Source: UBA2821 sp902763335 (lineage in GTDB: Bacteria > Bacillota > Clostridia > Lachnospirales > Lachnospiraceae). Taken from it: a stretch of 57,999 nt of DNA. A program made the position numbers and the translations under genes. Location of the stretch: NCBI GenBank assembly GCA_052066835.1, contig JBQHRJ010000019.1, one strand, 5' to 3'. Below the pieces are notes generated by a model, which ran no database searches, was not told where the DNA came from, and worked only from the letters and a program-made list of their open reading frames with translations. Positions within the stretch are counted from its first letter, which is position 1. Each line of letters opens with the position of its first letter. Positions 44,505 through 53,482 of this stretch are shown piece after piece.

Positions 44505-46544
44505 TTGAGTCATTTACCATTAAACATTCGTGTCCCAATCGAGGAAGATAATCCCAGCATTATTCGTATGGAAGAAAAGTGCATAAAATGTGGTATGTGT
44601 AAGGATATATGTACCAGCCAGATTGGTGTGCACGGAACATACACATTAGAGCAGACCTGTGGGGAGGCAGTATGCATCAATTGTGGGCAGTGTGCCAATG
44701 TGTGCCCGGTAGACAGTATAACGGAAAAATATGAATATAATTATGTAAAAGAGGCAATCAAAGACCCGGATAAGGTTGTAATAGTCAGCACATCCCCTTC
44801 AGTAAGAGCAGCACTTGGCGAAGAGTTCGGTATGCCAGATGGCAGCTTTGTACAGGGTAAGATGGTGGCTTTACTCAGAAAGCTTGGAGTTAATTTTGTT
44901 CTTGATACAAACTTTGCAGCCGATTTGACAATTATGGAGGAGGCAAGCGAGTTAATAGAGCGAGTTACTAAGAACACCGCACCTTTGCCACAGTTTACCA
45001 GCTGTTGTCCAGCCTGGATAAAGTATGTAGAGACATACTATCCTGAGATGATTCCTAATCTCTCAACAGCAAAAAGTCCAATTGGAATGCAGGGACCAAC
45101 AATTAAGACATTTTTTGCTAAGAAGAAGGGAATTAATCCAGAGAATATTGTTAATGTGGCACTTACACCATGTACGGCAAAGAAGTTTGAAATTCGCAGA
45201 AATGAAATGAACGCTGCAGCGAAATATCTTGGAATTGATGACATGCGTGACATGGATTATGTTATCACTACAAGAGAACTGGCAAAATGGGCCAAGGAAG
45301 AAAATATTGATTTTGCCAGTCTTTTAGATAGTGATTATGATGATTTCATGGGCGAAGCTTCTGGAGCTGCTGTTATTTTCGGCAATACCGGTGGTGTTAT
45401 GGAAGCGGCGCTGAGAACAGCATACGAATATATTACAAAAGAGAAATCTCCAGAACAGCTTTTGAATTTTACACCTGTAAGAGGTTATGATGGTGTTAAA
45501 GAGGCAACTGTAAAAATTGGAGAGCTGGATGTAAGTATAGCTGTCATTTATGGAACTGCTAATGCGGGAAAAGTAATTGAAGAAATAAAGAACGGAAATA
45601 AACAGTATCATTTTGTTGAAGTTATGACGTGTCCGGGAGGCTGTATCGGAGGCGGTGGACAGCCAAAGAATGTTATGAAGGACAAGGATGAAGTCAGAAA
45701 AGCAAGGATTCAAAGCCTGTACACGAAGGATGAGGCAATGATTATCAGAAAGAGTCATGAGAATCCTGATATTAAAAGAGTATATGAAGAATTCTATGGG
45801 GAGCCATTAAGTGAGCTGGCTGAAAAAATGTTACACACTTCATATGAAGACAAGAGCGAAATATTAAATAGAAAAGGAGATAAAGAAATGGGTAAATGGG
45901 TATGTAGTGTATGTGGATATGTACATGAAGGAGAGCAGCCACCGGAGCAGTGTCCAGTATGTAAGCAGCCGGCATCGGCATTTAAGAAAGAGGATGCAGT
46001 ATCATCAAAGAGCAAATATGCAGGAACAAAGACAGAGAAGAATCTCTGGGAAGCATTTGCAGGAGAGTCACAGGCCAGAAATAAATATACATACTTTGCT
46101 TCTGTAGCAAAGAAGGCCGGATATGAGCAGATTGCAGCATTATTCTTACAGACAGCTGAGAATGAGAAAGAGCATGCCAAGCTTTGGTTTAAGGCGCTAG
46201 GAGAGCTGGGGGATACAGCAGAAAATCTTTTACATGCAGCTGAGGGTGAGAATGCTGAGTGGACAGACATGTACGAGAGAATGGCTAAGGATGCAGAGGA
46301 AGAAGGATTCACTGAGTTAGCAGCACAGTTTAGAGGTGTTGGAGCAATTGAAAAACTTCATGAAGAGAGATACCGTGCATTGCTTAAGAATGTAGAAGCA
46401 ATGGAGGTATTTAAAAAGAGTGGAGTAACTATGTGGGAATGCCGAAACTGTGGGCATGTAGTTGTAGGACTTGAGGCACCAGAGGTTTGTCCGGTATGTA
46501 ATCATCCACAGGCTTATTTTGAAGTAAGAAAAGAGAATTATTAA
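44505..46544 (+). CDS. [FeFe] hydrogenase fused to rubredoxin-rubrerythrin-rubredoxin
   Basis: 679 aa from TTG 44505, with AGGAGG 8 nt upstream. Residues 26-70 hold two 4Fe-4S ferredoxin motifs (CIKCGMCKDIC, CINCGQCANVCP). The H-cluster domain follows: TSCCPAW (165-171), TPCTAKKFE (221-229, Thr where group A has Met), EVMTCPGGCIGGGGQP (372-387). From Met 462 a rubrerythrin starts: rubredoxin CSVCGYV...CPVC, diiron four-helix bundle (ESQARNKYTYFA, ENEKEHAKLWF, IEKLHEERY), and a second rubredoxin CRNCGHV...CPVC. Hydrogenase makes or uses H2; rubrerythrin reduces peroxide. Met 462 has its own AAAGGAG site, so a separate rubrerythrin may also be made. Confidence 0.9.
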   Translation: MSHLPLNIRVPIEEDNPSIIRMEEKCIKCGMCKDICTSQIGVHGTYTLEQTCGEAVCINCGQCANVCPVDSITEKYEYNYVKEAIKDPDKVVIVSTSPSVRAALGEEFGMPDGSFVQGKMVALLRKLGVNFVLDTNFAADLTIMEEASELIERVTKNTAPLPQFTSCCPAWIKYVETYYPEMIPNLSTAKSPIGMQGPTIKTFFAKKKGINPENIVNVALTPCTAKKFEIRRNEMNAAAKYLGIDDMRDMDYVITTRELAKWAKEENIDFASLLDSDYDDFMGEASGAAVIFGNTGGVMEAALRTAYEYITKEKSPEQLLNFTPVRGYDGVKEATVKIGELDVSIAVIYGTANAGKVIEEIKNGNKQYHFVEVMTCPGGCIGGGGQPKNVMKDKDEVRKARIQSLYTKDEAMIIRKSHENPDIKRVYEEFYGEPLSELAEKMLHTSYEDKSEILNRKGDKEMGKWVCSVCGYVHEGEQPPEQCPVCKQPASAFKKEDAVSSKSKYAGTKTEKNLWEAFAGESQARNKYTYFASVAKKAGYEQIAALFLQTAENEKEHAKLWFKALGELGDTAENLLHAAEGENAEWTDMYERMAKDAEEEGFTELAAQFRGVGAIEKLHEERYRALLKNVEAMEVFKKSGVTMWECRNCGHVVVGLEAPEVCPVCNHPQAYFEVRKENY

Positions 46545-46555
46545 TTAGTCTTTTG

Positions 46556-46594
46556 AGAGCAGTGTATTCATAAATTATTGCACTGCTCTTTTTT
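46556..46594 (+). terminator. Terminator after the hydrogenase-rubrerythrin gene
   Basis: AGAGCAGTG / CACTGCTCT stem, 16-nt loop, then TTTTTT. Confidence 0.8.
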
Positions 46595-46605
46595 ATTGGC
46601 ATAAT

Positions 46606-46652
46606 GGTTTATTCAGAGTAAACTTAAAATACAAGTTTACTCTGAATAAACC
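46606..46652 (+). promoter_or_regulatory. Perfect 20-bp inverted repeat, likely BlaI-type operator
   Basis: GGTTTATTCAGAGTAAACTT and its exact complement are separated by 7 nt. The repeat ends 17 nt before the start codon of a BlaI/MecI-family repressor gene, so it probably covers its promoter as an autoregulatory operator. It could also form a strong mRNA hairpin. Confidence 0.6.
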
Positions 46653-46669
46653 AAGGAGACAATACCAAT

Positions 46670-47026
46670 ATGAATATTGAATTAGGAGAAGTTCAAGCTG
46701 CATTTGCTGACATTATTTGGACAAACGAACCTGTTGGATCAGGAGAATTAGTAAAAATATGTGAGAGAGAATTGAAATGGAAAAAGCCAACTACATACAC
46801 CGTTTTACGTAAATTATGTGAAAAAGGTTTATTTAAAAATGAAGATGGAGTTGTAACGTCGGTAATTTCCCGTGAGGAATTTAATGCCTCAAAAAGTGAG
46901 AAGTTTATTGAAGAAACTTTTGATGGTCATTACTTGCTTTTATTGCAGCATCTATTTCGCAAAAAAAATTAAGCAAAAAAGAAGCTGATGAAATACAAAA
47001 AATGATTAATGATTATAAAGAGGGGT
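46670..47026 (+). pseudogene. BlaI/MecI-family repressor, frameshifted near its C-terminus
   Basis: AAGGAG site and ATG 46670. IIWTNEPVGSGELVKICERE, then WKKPTTYTVLRKLCEKGLFK, the winged helix of BlaI/CopY repressors. After EETFDGH the frame ends LLLLQHLFRKKN at 46972. The next frame gives LLAFIAASISQKKLSKKEAD and EIQKMINDYKEG to 47026, the normal dimerisation end. A one-base change near 46932 explains it. DNA binding may persist but dimerisation is affected. The protease-sensor partner follows as a fragment. Confidence 0.75.
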
Positions 47027-47031
47027 AGGTA

Positions 47032-47124
47032 TGTTCGATTTATTTACAAAGCTTTTGAATATGGATGATAGGTTGTTTTTCTTGGCTGAATCGATTGAAT
47101 TTGTAAATTTAAAGCAAGTAACCT
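47032..47124 (+). pseudogene. BlaR1-like (M56 peptidase) gene, first 30 codons only
   Basis: GAGGGGTAGGT is followed by ATG 47032, reading MFDLFTKLLNMDDRLFFLAE, then stop. The start resembles BlaR1/M56 genes that follow blaI. All catalytic parts are missing. Confidence 0.45.
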
Positions 47125-47178
47125 GAAAATATGTGTGGGCATGGGAAATGATATTTTAAAAACAAGTTGGAGATAATT

Positions 47179-47373
47179 ATGTTGTGTGATAACAGAAACT
47201 ATAAGTATTATGATTGCTTGGTAAAAAGCTATGTATGGGAAGAAGATAAGAATATCATCATCCTGTCCTGTCAGTATCTGGACAGGGGTGTAACAAGAAT
47301 CGCACTGAGAGAGGTATGCGATTCGGAATATCTGGAAGTGTTGGTCAATCATGTGATTGATTATGTGGAATGT
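47179..47373 (+). pseudogene. N-terminal fragment of an unidentified protein
   Basis: ATG 47179 behind TTGGAGATAA gives MLCDNRNYKYYDCLVKSYVW and ILSCQYLDRGVTRIALREVC to about residue 65. Beyond about 47373 the frame runs on the reverse of the LytTR-PAS gene and no longer looks coding. It looks like a gene cut at a rearrangement junction. Confidence 0.35.
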
Positions 47374-48088
47374 TCTTATCCTCCATCAGCACGCAGGCAC
47401 AATATCCCGGCTCTGGCTGATAGCAGTGTATGGTCAGGTTTTTGTCAATCTCCGGGCTGTAATCATGGAGTGTACGCTGCCCACCGTTTAAGGCAACATC
47501 TGCGTAAGCTACAATCCACTTTCTGTCACCGTTTTTGAACACCTCATAAAAGGAATGGTCTACCATATCTTCTACAGGAACACCCTCAATCACTTCCATC
47601 TGCTTATTACAGTAGCGGAAGATAAAATCGAGTCCGTGACCATTCTCGTCAAATACAAGCTCAATGATACAGTATGCCACCGGCATATCATCAAGAATAC
47701 TGCATTTTTCAAGGAGTGTTAAGGGTTTCATAGGCAAAGAGGATTCCACATCTGTCTGCCATCTTGTCAGCCCCAGCTTTTCACGCATTACCTTGTGTTT
47801 CTTCAAAGAACGCTTAACTCCCTGAAAGGTAGTGCCGTCTATCATGGTATAGACGCCATCATCACTGATAGAGATGATGCCGCTTTTTCGTATAACGGAG
47901 CCTTTACGGACTTTGAGAAATTCATCCTCAGGTATTACTTCCAACAGTTCTCGCATGAGCATATAGCATATAACCTCTTCGTCTGTGTCAAGACGGATAA
48001 TAATATTATGCTGCTTCTCACAGCGTGCTGAAAGAATGTGCTCCACCTCTACATTATGCTTTTTTAAGTATTTTTCTATATTATTCAT
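47345..48088 (-). CDS. LytTR - PAS regulatory protein, possibly C-terminally truncated
   Basis: 247 aa. Residues about 10-95 resemble a LytTR DNA-binding domain at the N-terminus (HILSARCEKQHNIIIRLDTD, then KVRKGSVIRKSGIISISDDG). Residues about 125-235 resemble a PAS sensor (LDDMPVAYCIIELVFDENGH, FIFRYCNKQMEVIEGVPVED). The end after GYCACVLMED runs into the junction near 47370, and such proteins are often longer. It has no obvious target. Start codon has GGAATAATTC upstream on its strand, a weak site. Confidence 0.65.
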   Translation of the reverse strand: MNNIEKYLKKHNVEVEHILSARCEKQHNIIIRLDTDEEVICYMLMRELLEVIPEDEFLKVRKGSVIRKSGIISISDDGVYTMIDGTTFQGVKRSLKKHKVMREKLGLTRWQTDVESSLPMKPLTLLEKCSILDDMPVAYCIIELVFDENGHGLDFIFRYCNKQMEVIEGVPVEDMVDHSFYEVFKNGDRKWIVAYADVALNGGQRTLHDYSPEIDKNLTIHCYQPEPGYCACVLMEDKNIPHNQSHD

Positions 48089-48167
48089 GAATTATTCCTC
48101 ACTTTGCTCCGATATATATACGACTACATATGAGCCTGACATTGATTTTATCACCATTGTTCCTTAT

Positions 48168-48240
48168 TTGATACATAGGGTCCTAAAGTCATATTTTTTC
48201 ATGCAAGCATGAAAAATATGACCTTCTGACCCTTGTATCA
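48168..48240. repeat. Long palindromic element (about 73 bp)
   Basis: Inner stem GTCATATTTTTTCATGC / GCATGAAAAATATGAC with loop AA (one bulged T), inside an outer stem TGATACATAGGGTC / GACCCTTGTATCA. I recall similar palindromes elsewhere in Lachnospiraceae genomes; it may be a REP- or MITE-like repeat. It could also terminate transcription. Confidence 0.6.
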
Positions 48241-48556
48241 TATCATACAAAAAAACAACACAAAATGCAATAGTTAATCACAAAAAGCAAAAGTAATTGC
48301 GATTTGAGTTGCAAAACAGTATTAAATAGCACCTTGGTAGTGACGCATATCAAGAGAACTTAAAATTTATATAAGAAATAGTTGCTTTTTATATTGAAAA
48401 TTGGTATGATATCGGTAAACTGTAAACAGGAAATGCAATCAAATGTGTTGCAAAATACACGGAAGGCATGTAAGTGTGGATATGCAGATTTAGGATATAA
48501 TGAGCGTTAGCGAGCTGGAGCAAGCGCAGCTTGTTCAAAGCGAGCGGCGAATGGCG
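48241..48556. other. Non-coding leader upstream of the surface protein
   Basis: No gene found. AT-rich until about 48495, then a GC-richer stretch with repeated GAGC/AGCG words (GAGCGTTAGCGAGCTGGAGC) that runs into the three-way palindrome. Confidence 0.4.
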
Positions 48557-48606
48557 ATCACGATAGATTTCGAAGAAATCGTCAAGCACGAAGTGCGAAT
48601 CGTGAT
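48557..48606. repeat. Three-way-junction palindrome
   Basis: Outer stem ATCACGAT / ATCGTGAT encloses two complete hairpins, GATTTCGAAGAAATC (48566-48580) and GCACGAAGTGC (48586-48596). On DNA or RNA it can fold as a three-way junction. It lies 28 nt before the surface-protein start codon, so it is in its leader. Confidence 0.65.
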
Positions 48607-48634
48607 ATGTTGTTCTTAAGAATGGAGGTATGTT

Positions 48635-51600
48635 ATGAAGAAACTAAGAAGACTAAGGAAGGGACTGGCAATACTTTTAAGCATAGCCATGGTGTTGGGA
48701 CTGATGCCCGGAGTGGGTACCATGAAGGTATCGGCGGAGGAAAGCAGTGCTACTGAGGAGACAGGTACGGCTGCCGGCATAACCTACACCCCACTGGATG
48801 GTAACCCGGAGGGTAATTACTCAGAACAGTGGGGGGATGAAAGGTACTCTATGTTACTGGACGGAACAGCAGACACAAAATGGTGCTGTTCGTTTACCAA
48901 TCCATCCTATGTTATATTTAAGACATCAAAACCTATCTATGTCAAAGGCTATAGCATATGGACGGCAAATGATTCTTCTCAGGAATCGGGAGCCAGAAAC
49001 CCTGTGGCCTGGACACTGTCCGGATGTAACGATTATGACGAAACGAATAAGACAGGTGGAAACTGGGTGACAATTCATGAAGTAAAAGGAGACAATGATG
49101 AAGAAGCTTTGCCGGCTGCAGATAAAACGGAACAGTCATATTCCTTTGCAGAGAGTGAGTATAGTTATCAATACTTTAAGCTTAACATAACAGCGATTAA
49201 GGACGGCTCTACCATGCAGCTCGGTGATTTTTCCCTGACATACAATGCCTGTGAACATCAATGGGTTGCAACGGGTGAAACCATTGAACCAACCTGTACC
49301 GAGGGCGGCTATGAAGTTTACCAATGCTCATTATGTCAGGCAACAAAAAAAGAGGCGAATAGTAATCCTGCAACGGGACATAGGTGGGAAATAACTGAAA
49401 CCGTAGCCCCAACCTGTACCGAGGAAGGCTATACCCATCAGGAATGTTCAGCCTGCAAGGAAGAACAAAACATTGAAATCAAGTCAGCATTGGGACATGA
49501 GTTAAATGAAAATGGAGTTTGTACCCGCTGTGGTATTTCTGTTCCCTATCTTTCCTGCAATTCAGATGGCAAAAACTGGACGACATCCACCTGCCCCAGT
49601 GCCTTTCTTGTGAAAGCGGATGATACTAAATGGGGAACAAGCGACACCGAATCATGGTATGTGGCAAGCGGCACTGTGACCATTGACAGTCGTGTTACAG
49701 TGAACGGAACCGTTCACCTGATACTTGCAGATAACTGTAACCTTACCATTAACGGTGGTATTGGAGTAACACAAGGCAATAATTTTACCATCTACGCTCA
49801 GTCAGATGGAAACGAGATGGGACACCTGACAATCCAGAATGTGAGCGGAAAGGATGCGGGTATTGGTGGAACCAGTTCCATAAGTGGTAAGATTACCATC
49901 AATGGTGGAATTGTATCATCAGCCACTCAAGCCACCTACAACGGTGGTGCTGCTATCGGCGGCGGAAAAGCTTATTATGGAGATGTCACCATCAATGGAG
50001 GTAAGGTAACAGCAAGCGGCTATTTGGGAGCAGGTATTGGTCATGGATCTCAAGCTTCCGGAGGAAGCGGTGGCGTTGTCATCAATGGAGGTAAGGTAAC
50101 AGCAAGCAGCTATATAGGAGCAGGCATTGGTGGTGGATATGGTGGAAATGCAAAAGTCACCATCAAAGGCGGAGTGATAACAGCAACCAGTAGTCAGAGG
50201 TATGGTATTGGGTCCGGAATGTCAAATCCATCCTCAAAAGTTACAATAACGGACTCACCTGTGATTTTTGCCTCTTCCATTTCAGACCAGAGTGGAAAGG
50301 AAAACAATACATGGAGCGGCATCATTTTTGAAGGAAATACCGGTAAAGTATACGGCACTTCGGCAACGGTTGATGAAGATTGTACCATTCCAGGCGGAAA
50401 AATCCTTGAGGTGGCAAAAGAGCAGACAATTTCCATTGCAGATAACAAAACCTTAACGAACGAGGGAATCATTTACAATAATGGAACATTTACAGGTGCG
50501 GTAACGAACAGCGGAACCATTCACAACACGGGAACCATCAGCGGCGAATTGGGTGGTACTGTTTATCATTATACCGTAGAACCGGCAGAAAACAGCAATT
50601 GTCAGTCGGTTGGTTTAGCGCTTAAGGCAGCTGACACAGCATTTGAAGGAACAGTAACCTATGCATTAGCGGATAGTGTAACAAATGTAGTAATTGAAAA
50701 TGAGTCTACCTTAAAAGTAACAAACAGGGATGAGATTAAAGACACAATTCCTGTTACAGCGACATTTACGGTGAATAATGTCACTATGACAAAAACAGGG
50801 AATATTTCCATACCTGACCACAATTTCCCGGCTGAGTTTGATGATGGGTTTAAGCTTTGTTCCGTCTGCGGTAAGGTGATTTATCAATCAGCAGAGGTTA
50901 TTAGCGATACCCATTATCCAGAGTTGATAGGCAATTATGTAGGTTACTATGCAATTGAAAATGCCGGACAGCTTTACTGGTTTGCAGGACTTGTAAACGG
51001 TACGCTCGACGGCGTGACACAGAACAAGGCTGAAAACGCAGTCCTCACAGCGGATATTGATTTATCGGGTATAGACAATTGGACACCGATTGGTAATGAG
51101 ACTAATCAATATACAGGTACCTTTGATGGTCAGAATCATACTATCAAGGATATGTCCATTACTGAGCAGGGAAATAATTCGGGATTGTTTGGATATACCG
51201 CTAATGCAGCCATAAAAAATATAATCATTTCAGGTAAGATTACCATTACCGCAGCAAGCTATACAGAGGGTTATGGAAGTATTGTCGGTCGTATGGATAA
51301 TTCAACCATTTTCAACTGTCACAGCAGTGTAAATATAACTATCGATAGTACAATGGAAAGCACAGAAGGAAACTGTATAGGACACATTGGTGGTATTGTA
51401 GGAAAGATGCATGAAGCTAATTCTGCAATTGCTAACTGCAGCTATTCGGGTACGATTGAGCTTAATGACAGCCCTGTAAATGTGGCGGCAGGAATTGCAG
51501 GCTATGCAATTAACAGTGCTGTGCCAATTACAAACTGCAGCTTTACAGGTACAATTAACAGTACTTATTCTGGTCAAACTATAATAGGCGGTATTTTTGG

Positions 51601-53470
51601 TTATACGAGAAGTGCGGGAGATGTTAAGGTAACGAATTGTTTATCGGTAGGTACAATAACAAAATCAGGAGATACATCCTTAACCGGTATATTGATTGGT
51701 CAGATTAACAACGGATATGGTAATAATGCGGTGAAGAACAACTATTATTCGTCTTCTTCATCATTGAATGTGTTTGGCTCAACAAGCGGCACTCCGACCA
51801 CTGCTCCTGCAACATCTTGTACTACAGAAAAGTTGGAAAGCGGCGAGGTGGCATTCCTCTTACAGGGCGAGCAGCAAGAAGCTGTCTGGGGACAGAAGCT
51901 TGGCGAGAATGGTGATACATACCCTGTACTGAAAAAGGCAGGGGATGAGGGGAATACGGTATATCGGAATGAGACCTATAATGGTTGTGAAGGCAATAAG
52001 GGTGAACCGGTTTATTCTTATTCAAATACACAGAAAGCCCCGGTTTATGCAGAGCATACAATTGGTGAGGATGGTATATGCAGCATTTGTAATCAGAAGA
52101 TAAAATATAAAGTATCCCTCACATCAACCGTAGACGGAACAGATGCAGAAGACACCGTAGCATTGCTTACAGGTGGTGGTTTGTATACGATAGGAACAGA
52201 AGCTACAGTAACTGCTCCGGAGAAAGAAGGATTTACCTTCAAGGGCTGGTATAATTCAGGATATGGAGAGAATGATGAGCTTCGGAGTAAAAAATTATCC
52301 TATACATTTACACCGGAGGCAGATACAAGCCTTGTTGCAGTATATGTGGCAAATGCAAGTATTACGCTGAATGTCAATGGTGACAGTAATGCATATTCTG
52401 TAAATGGAACAACACAGACATCAAGTAGTTTTACCCAGAGCTTCAAAGCAGGCTCATCTATTACTGTAGCATATACAGGAAGCGATTCCTTCTGCTACTG
52501 GAAAAATGATTCCGGTAATATAGTAAGCAGAGATAGGGAATATACATTCACTCTTGTAAGTGACACATCATTGACAGCTGTAGCGGTTGGCAATAGCGCA
52601 GGTTCAGAAGAAAGCGGCTATAGTACATTGATTGAGTTCGTATCCTATTATGGACAGGTTATGCAGGCGACTACATGGAACAGTAAGGATGATGCATCCG
52701 GTAAGACATTACCTGCAGCACCTTCAAAGTTTGGCGGCACATTTAAGTACTGGAGTCTGGATGGAACGAATGAAGCAACAGCGGCTACTATACTTGCAGC
52801 GATAAATGAAAGCACTACAAGAATCACAGTTGTTCCGGTATATGAGGAGATTACAACTACATATTCTATTACTGTTAAGTATCCTTCTGATTCGAACAAA
52901 GATGATGTTGTATATAACAATCAGAAGTTTGGTAATACACTGACAGTGACAGCGGATCCCATTGAAGATAAGGAATTTGCATACTGGTCCGGTGATGCAG
53001 AAGGTTCAACAAAGCTTTCCTATAGCCAGAGTTACTTCCTGCTTGTAAGCGGCAATACGACATTATATCCAATCTATAGTGAGACAGTGGTAGAAGAACA
53101 GCCTGTAGCAGTAATTACTAACATATTTACAAGCAGTGCAGATGGTAAAAACAAATTAAGCTTTGAGGTAACAAGAAGCGTACCGGCAAAATATGAACTC
53201 GTAGAACAGGGCGTTATATATTCAGTAGCAGATACCTACGCTTCTGATGAAACAGCTATGGTCATCGGTGCAGGCAGCGTTTGCAAATTCGTTTCTTCAG
53301 ATACAGCCAATAATGGTGTATTCATTGCAAATATGAATGTAACAGGGCATGAAGATTCTAAGCTGTATGTGAAAGGATATGTGATAGTAAAAAATACAGA
53401 AACAGGAAACACAGAAACAATCTATACAGATATGGCAGCTAAAAGTTATAACGATTTAGCACAGAATTAG
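48635..53470 (+). CDS. Large secreted surface protein, beta-helix and InlB-like repeats
   Basis: 1,611 aa with GGAGG upstream. Signal peptide about 1-34 (RKGLAILLSIAMVLGLMPG, cut near VSA-EE). Residues about 60-205 resemble an F5/8C carbohydrate-binding domain (LLDGTADTKWCC, YQYFKLNITAIKDG). Then two Cys repeats (EPTCTEGGYEVYQCSLCQ, APTCTEEGYTHQECSACK). Residues about 350-560 are a Gly-rich right-handed beta-helix (TINGGKVTASGYLGAGIG). Next come GLUG-like repeats (NNSGLFGYTANAAIKNI; GGIFGYTRSAGDVKVTN). Then InlB/Listeria-type repeats (TVTAPEKEGFTFKGWYNS; FCYWKNDSGNIVSRDREY; KFGGTFKYWSLDGTN). No LPXTG or C-terminal membrane anchor is seen, so it is secreted or held non-covalently. Probably an adhesin or glycan binder. 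It ends 12 nt before the precursor-like peptide gene. Confidence 0.85.
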   Translation: MKKLRRLRKGLAILLSIAMVLGLMPGVGTMKVSAEESSATEETGTAAGITYTPLDGNPEGNYSEQWGDERYSMLLDGTADTKWCCSFTNPSYVIFKTSKPIYVKGYSIWTANDSSQESGARNPVAWTLSGCNDYDETNKTGGNWVTIHEVKGDNDEEALPAADKTEQSYSFAESEYSYQYFKLNITAIKDGSTMQLGDFSLTYNACEHQWVATGETIEPTCTEGGYEVYQCSLCQATKKEANSNPATGHRWEITETVAPTCTEEGYTHQECSACKEEQNIEIKSALGHELNENGVCTRCGISVPYLSCNSDGKNWTTSTCPSAFLVKADDTKWGTSDTESWYVASGTVTIDSRVTVNGTVHLILADNCNLTINGGIGVTQGNNFTIYAQSDGNEMGHLTIQNVSGKDAGIGGTSSISGKITINGGIVSSATQATYNGGAAIGGGKAYYGDVTINGGKVTASGYLGAGIGHGSQASGGSGGVVINGGKVTASSYIGAGIGGGYGGNAKVTIKGGVITATSSQRYGIGSGMSNPSSKVTITDSPVIFASSISDQSGKENNTWSGIIFEGNTGKVYGTSATVDEDCTIPGGKILEVAKEQTISIADNKTLTNEGIIYNNGTFTGAVTNSGTIHNTGTISGELGGTVYHYTVEPAENSNCQSVGLALKAADTAFEGTVTYALADSVTNVVIENESTLKVTNRDEIKDTIPVTATFTVNNVTMTKTGNISIPDHNFPAEFDDGFKLCSVCGKVIYQSAEVISDTHYPELIGNYVGYYAIENAGQLYWFAGLVNGTLDGVTQNKAENAVLTADIDLSGIDNWTPIGNETNQYTGTFDGQNHTIKDMSITEQGNNSGLFGYTANAAIKNIIISGKITITAASYTEGYGSIVGRMDNSTIFNCHSSVNITIDSTMESTEGNCIGHIGGIVGKMHEANSAIANCSYSGTIELNDSPVNVAAGIAGYAINSAVPITNCSFTGTINSTYSGQTIIGGIFGYTRSAGDVKVTNCLSVGTITKSGDTSLTGILIGQINNGYGNNAVKNNYYSSSSSLNVFGSTSGTPTTAPATSCTTEKLESGEVAFLLQGEQQEAVWGQKLGENGDTYPVLKKAGDEGNTVYRNETYNGCEGNKGEPVYSYSNTQKAPVYAEHTIGEDGICSICNQKIKYKVSLTSTVDGTDAEDTVALLTGGGLYTIGTEATVTAPEKEGFTFKGWYNSGYGENDELRSKKLSYTFTPEADTSLVAVYVANASITLNVNGDSNAYSVNGTTQTSSSFTQSFKAGSSITVAYTGSDSFCYWKNDSGNIVSRDREYTFTLVSDTSLTAVAVGNSAGSEESGYSTLIEFVSYYGQVMQATTWNSKDDASGKTLPAAPSKFGGTFKYWSLDGTNEATAATILAAINESTTRITVVPVYEEITTTYSITVKYPSDSNKDDVVYNNQKFGNTLTVTADPIEDKEFAYWSGDAEGSTKLSYSQSYFLLVSGNTTLYPIYSETVVEEQPVAVITNIFTSSADGKNKLSFEVTRSVPAKYELVEQGVIYSVADTYASDETAMVIGAGSVCKFVSSDTANNGVFIANMNVTGHEDSKLYVKGYVIVKNTETGNTETIYTDMAAKSYNDLAQN
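49991..50107 (+). repeat. 90-bp-period DNA repeat within the beta-helix region
   Basis: The 27-nt block ATCAATGGAGGTAAGGTAAC plus AGCAAGC is identical at 49991-50017 and 50081-50107. The period corresponds to one 30-residue helix coil, so coil number could change by recombination. Confidence 0.7.
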
Positions 53471-53482
53471 GAGGATGTGACG

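Noticed and set aside
45794..46312. 172-codon minus-strand open frame inside the rubrerythrin part
   Set aside because: Antisense to strongly conserved rubredoxin and diiron motifs; Ser-rich shadow.
47380..47538. C-terminal half of the plus-strand frame starting at 47179
   Set aside because: It is the reverse of the LytTR-PAS coding sequence, with Arg/His/Pro-rich composition.
48635..53470. Sortase-anchored protein
   Set aside because: No LPXTG-like motif, hydrophobic stretch or basic tail at the C-terminus.
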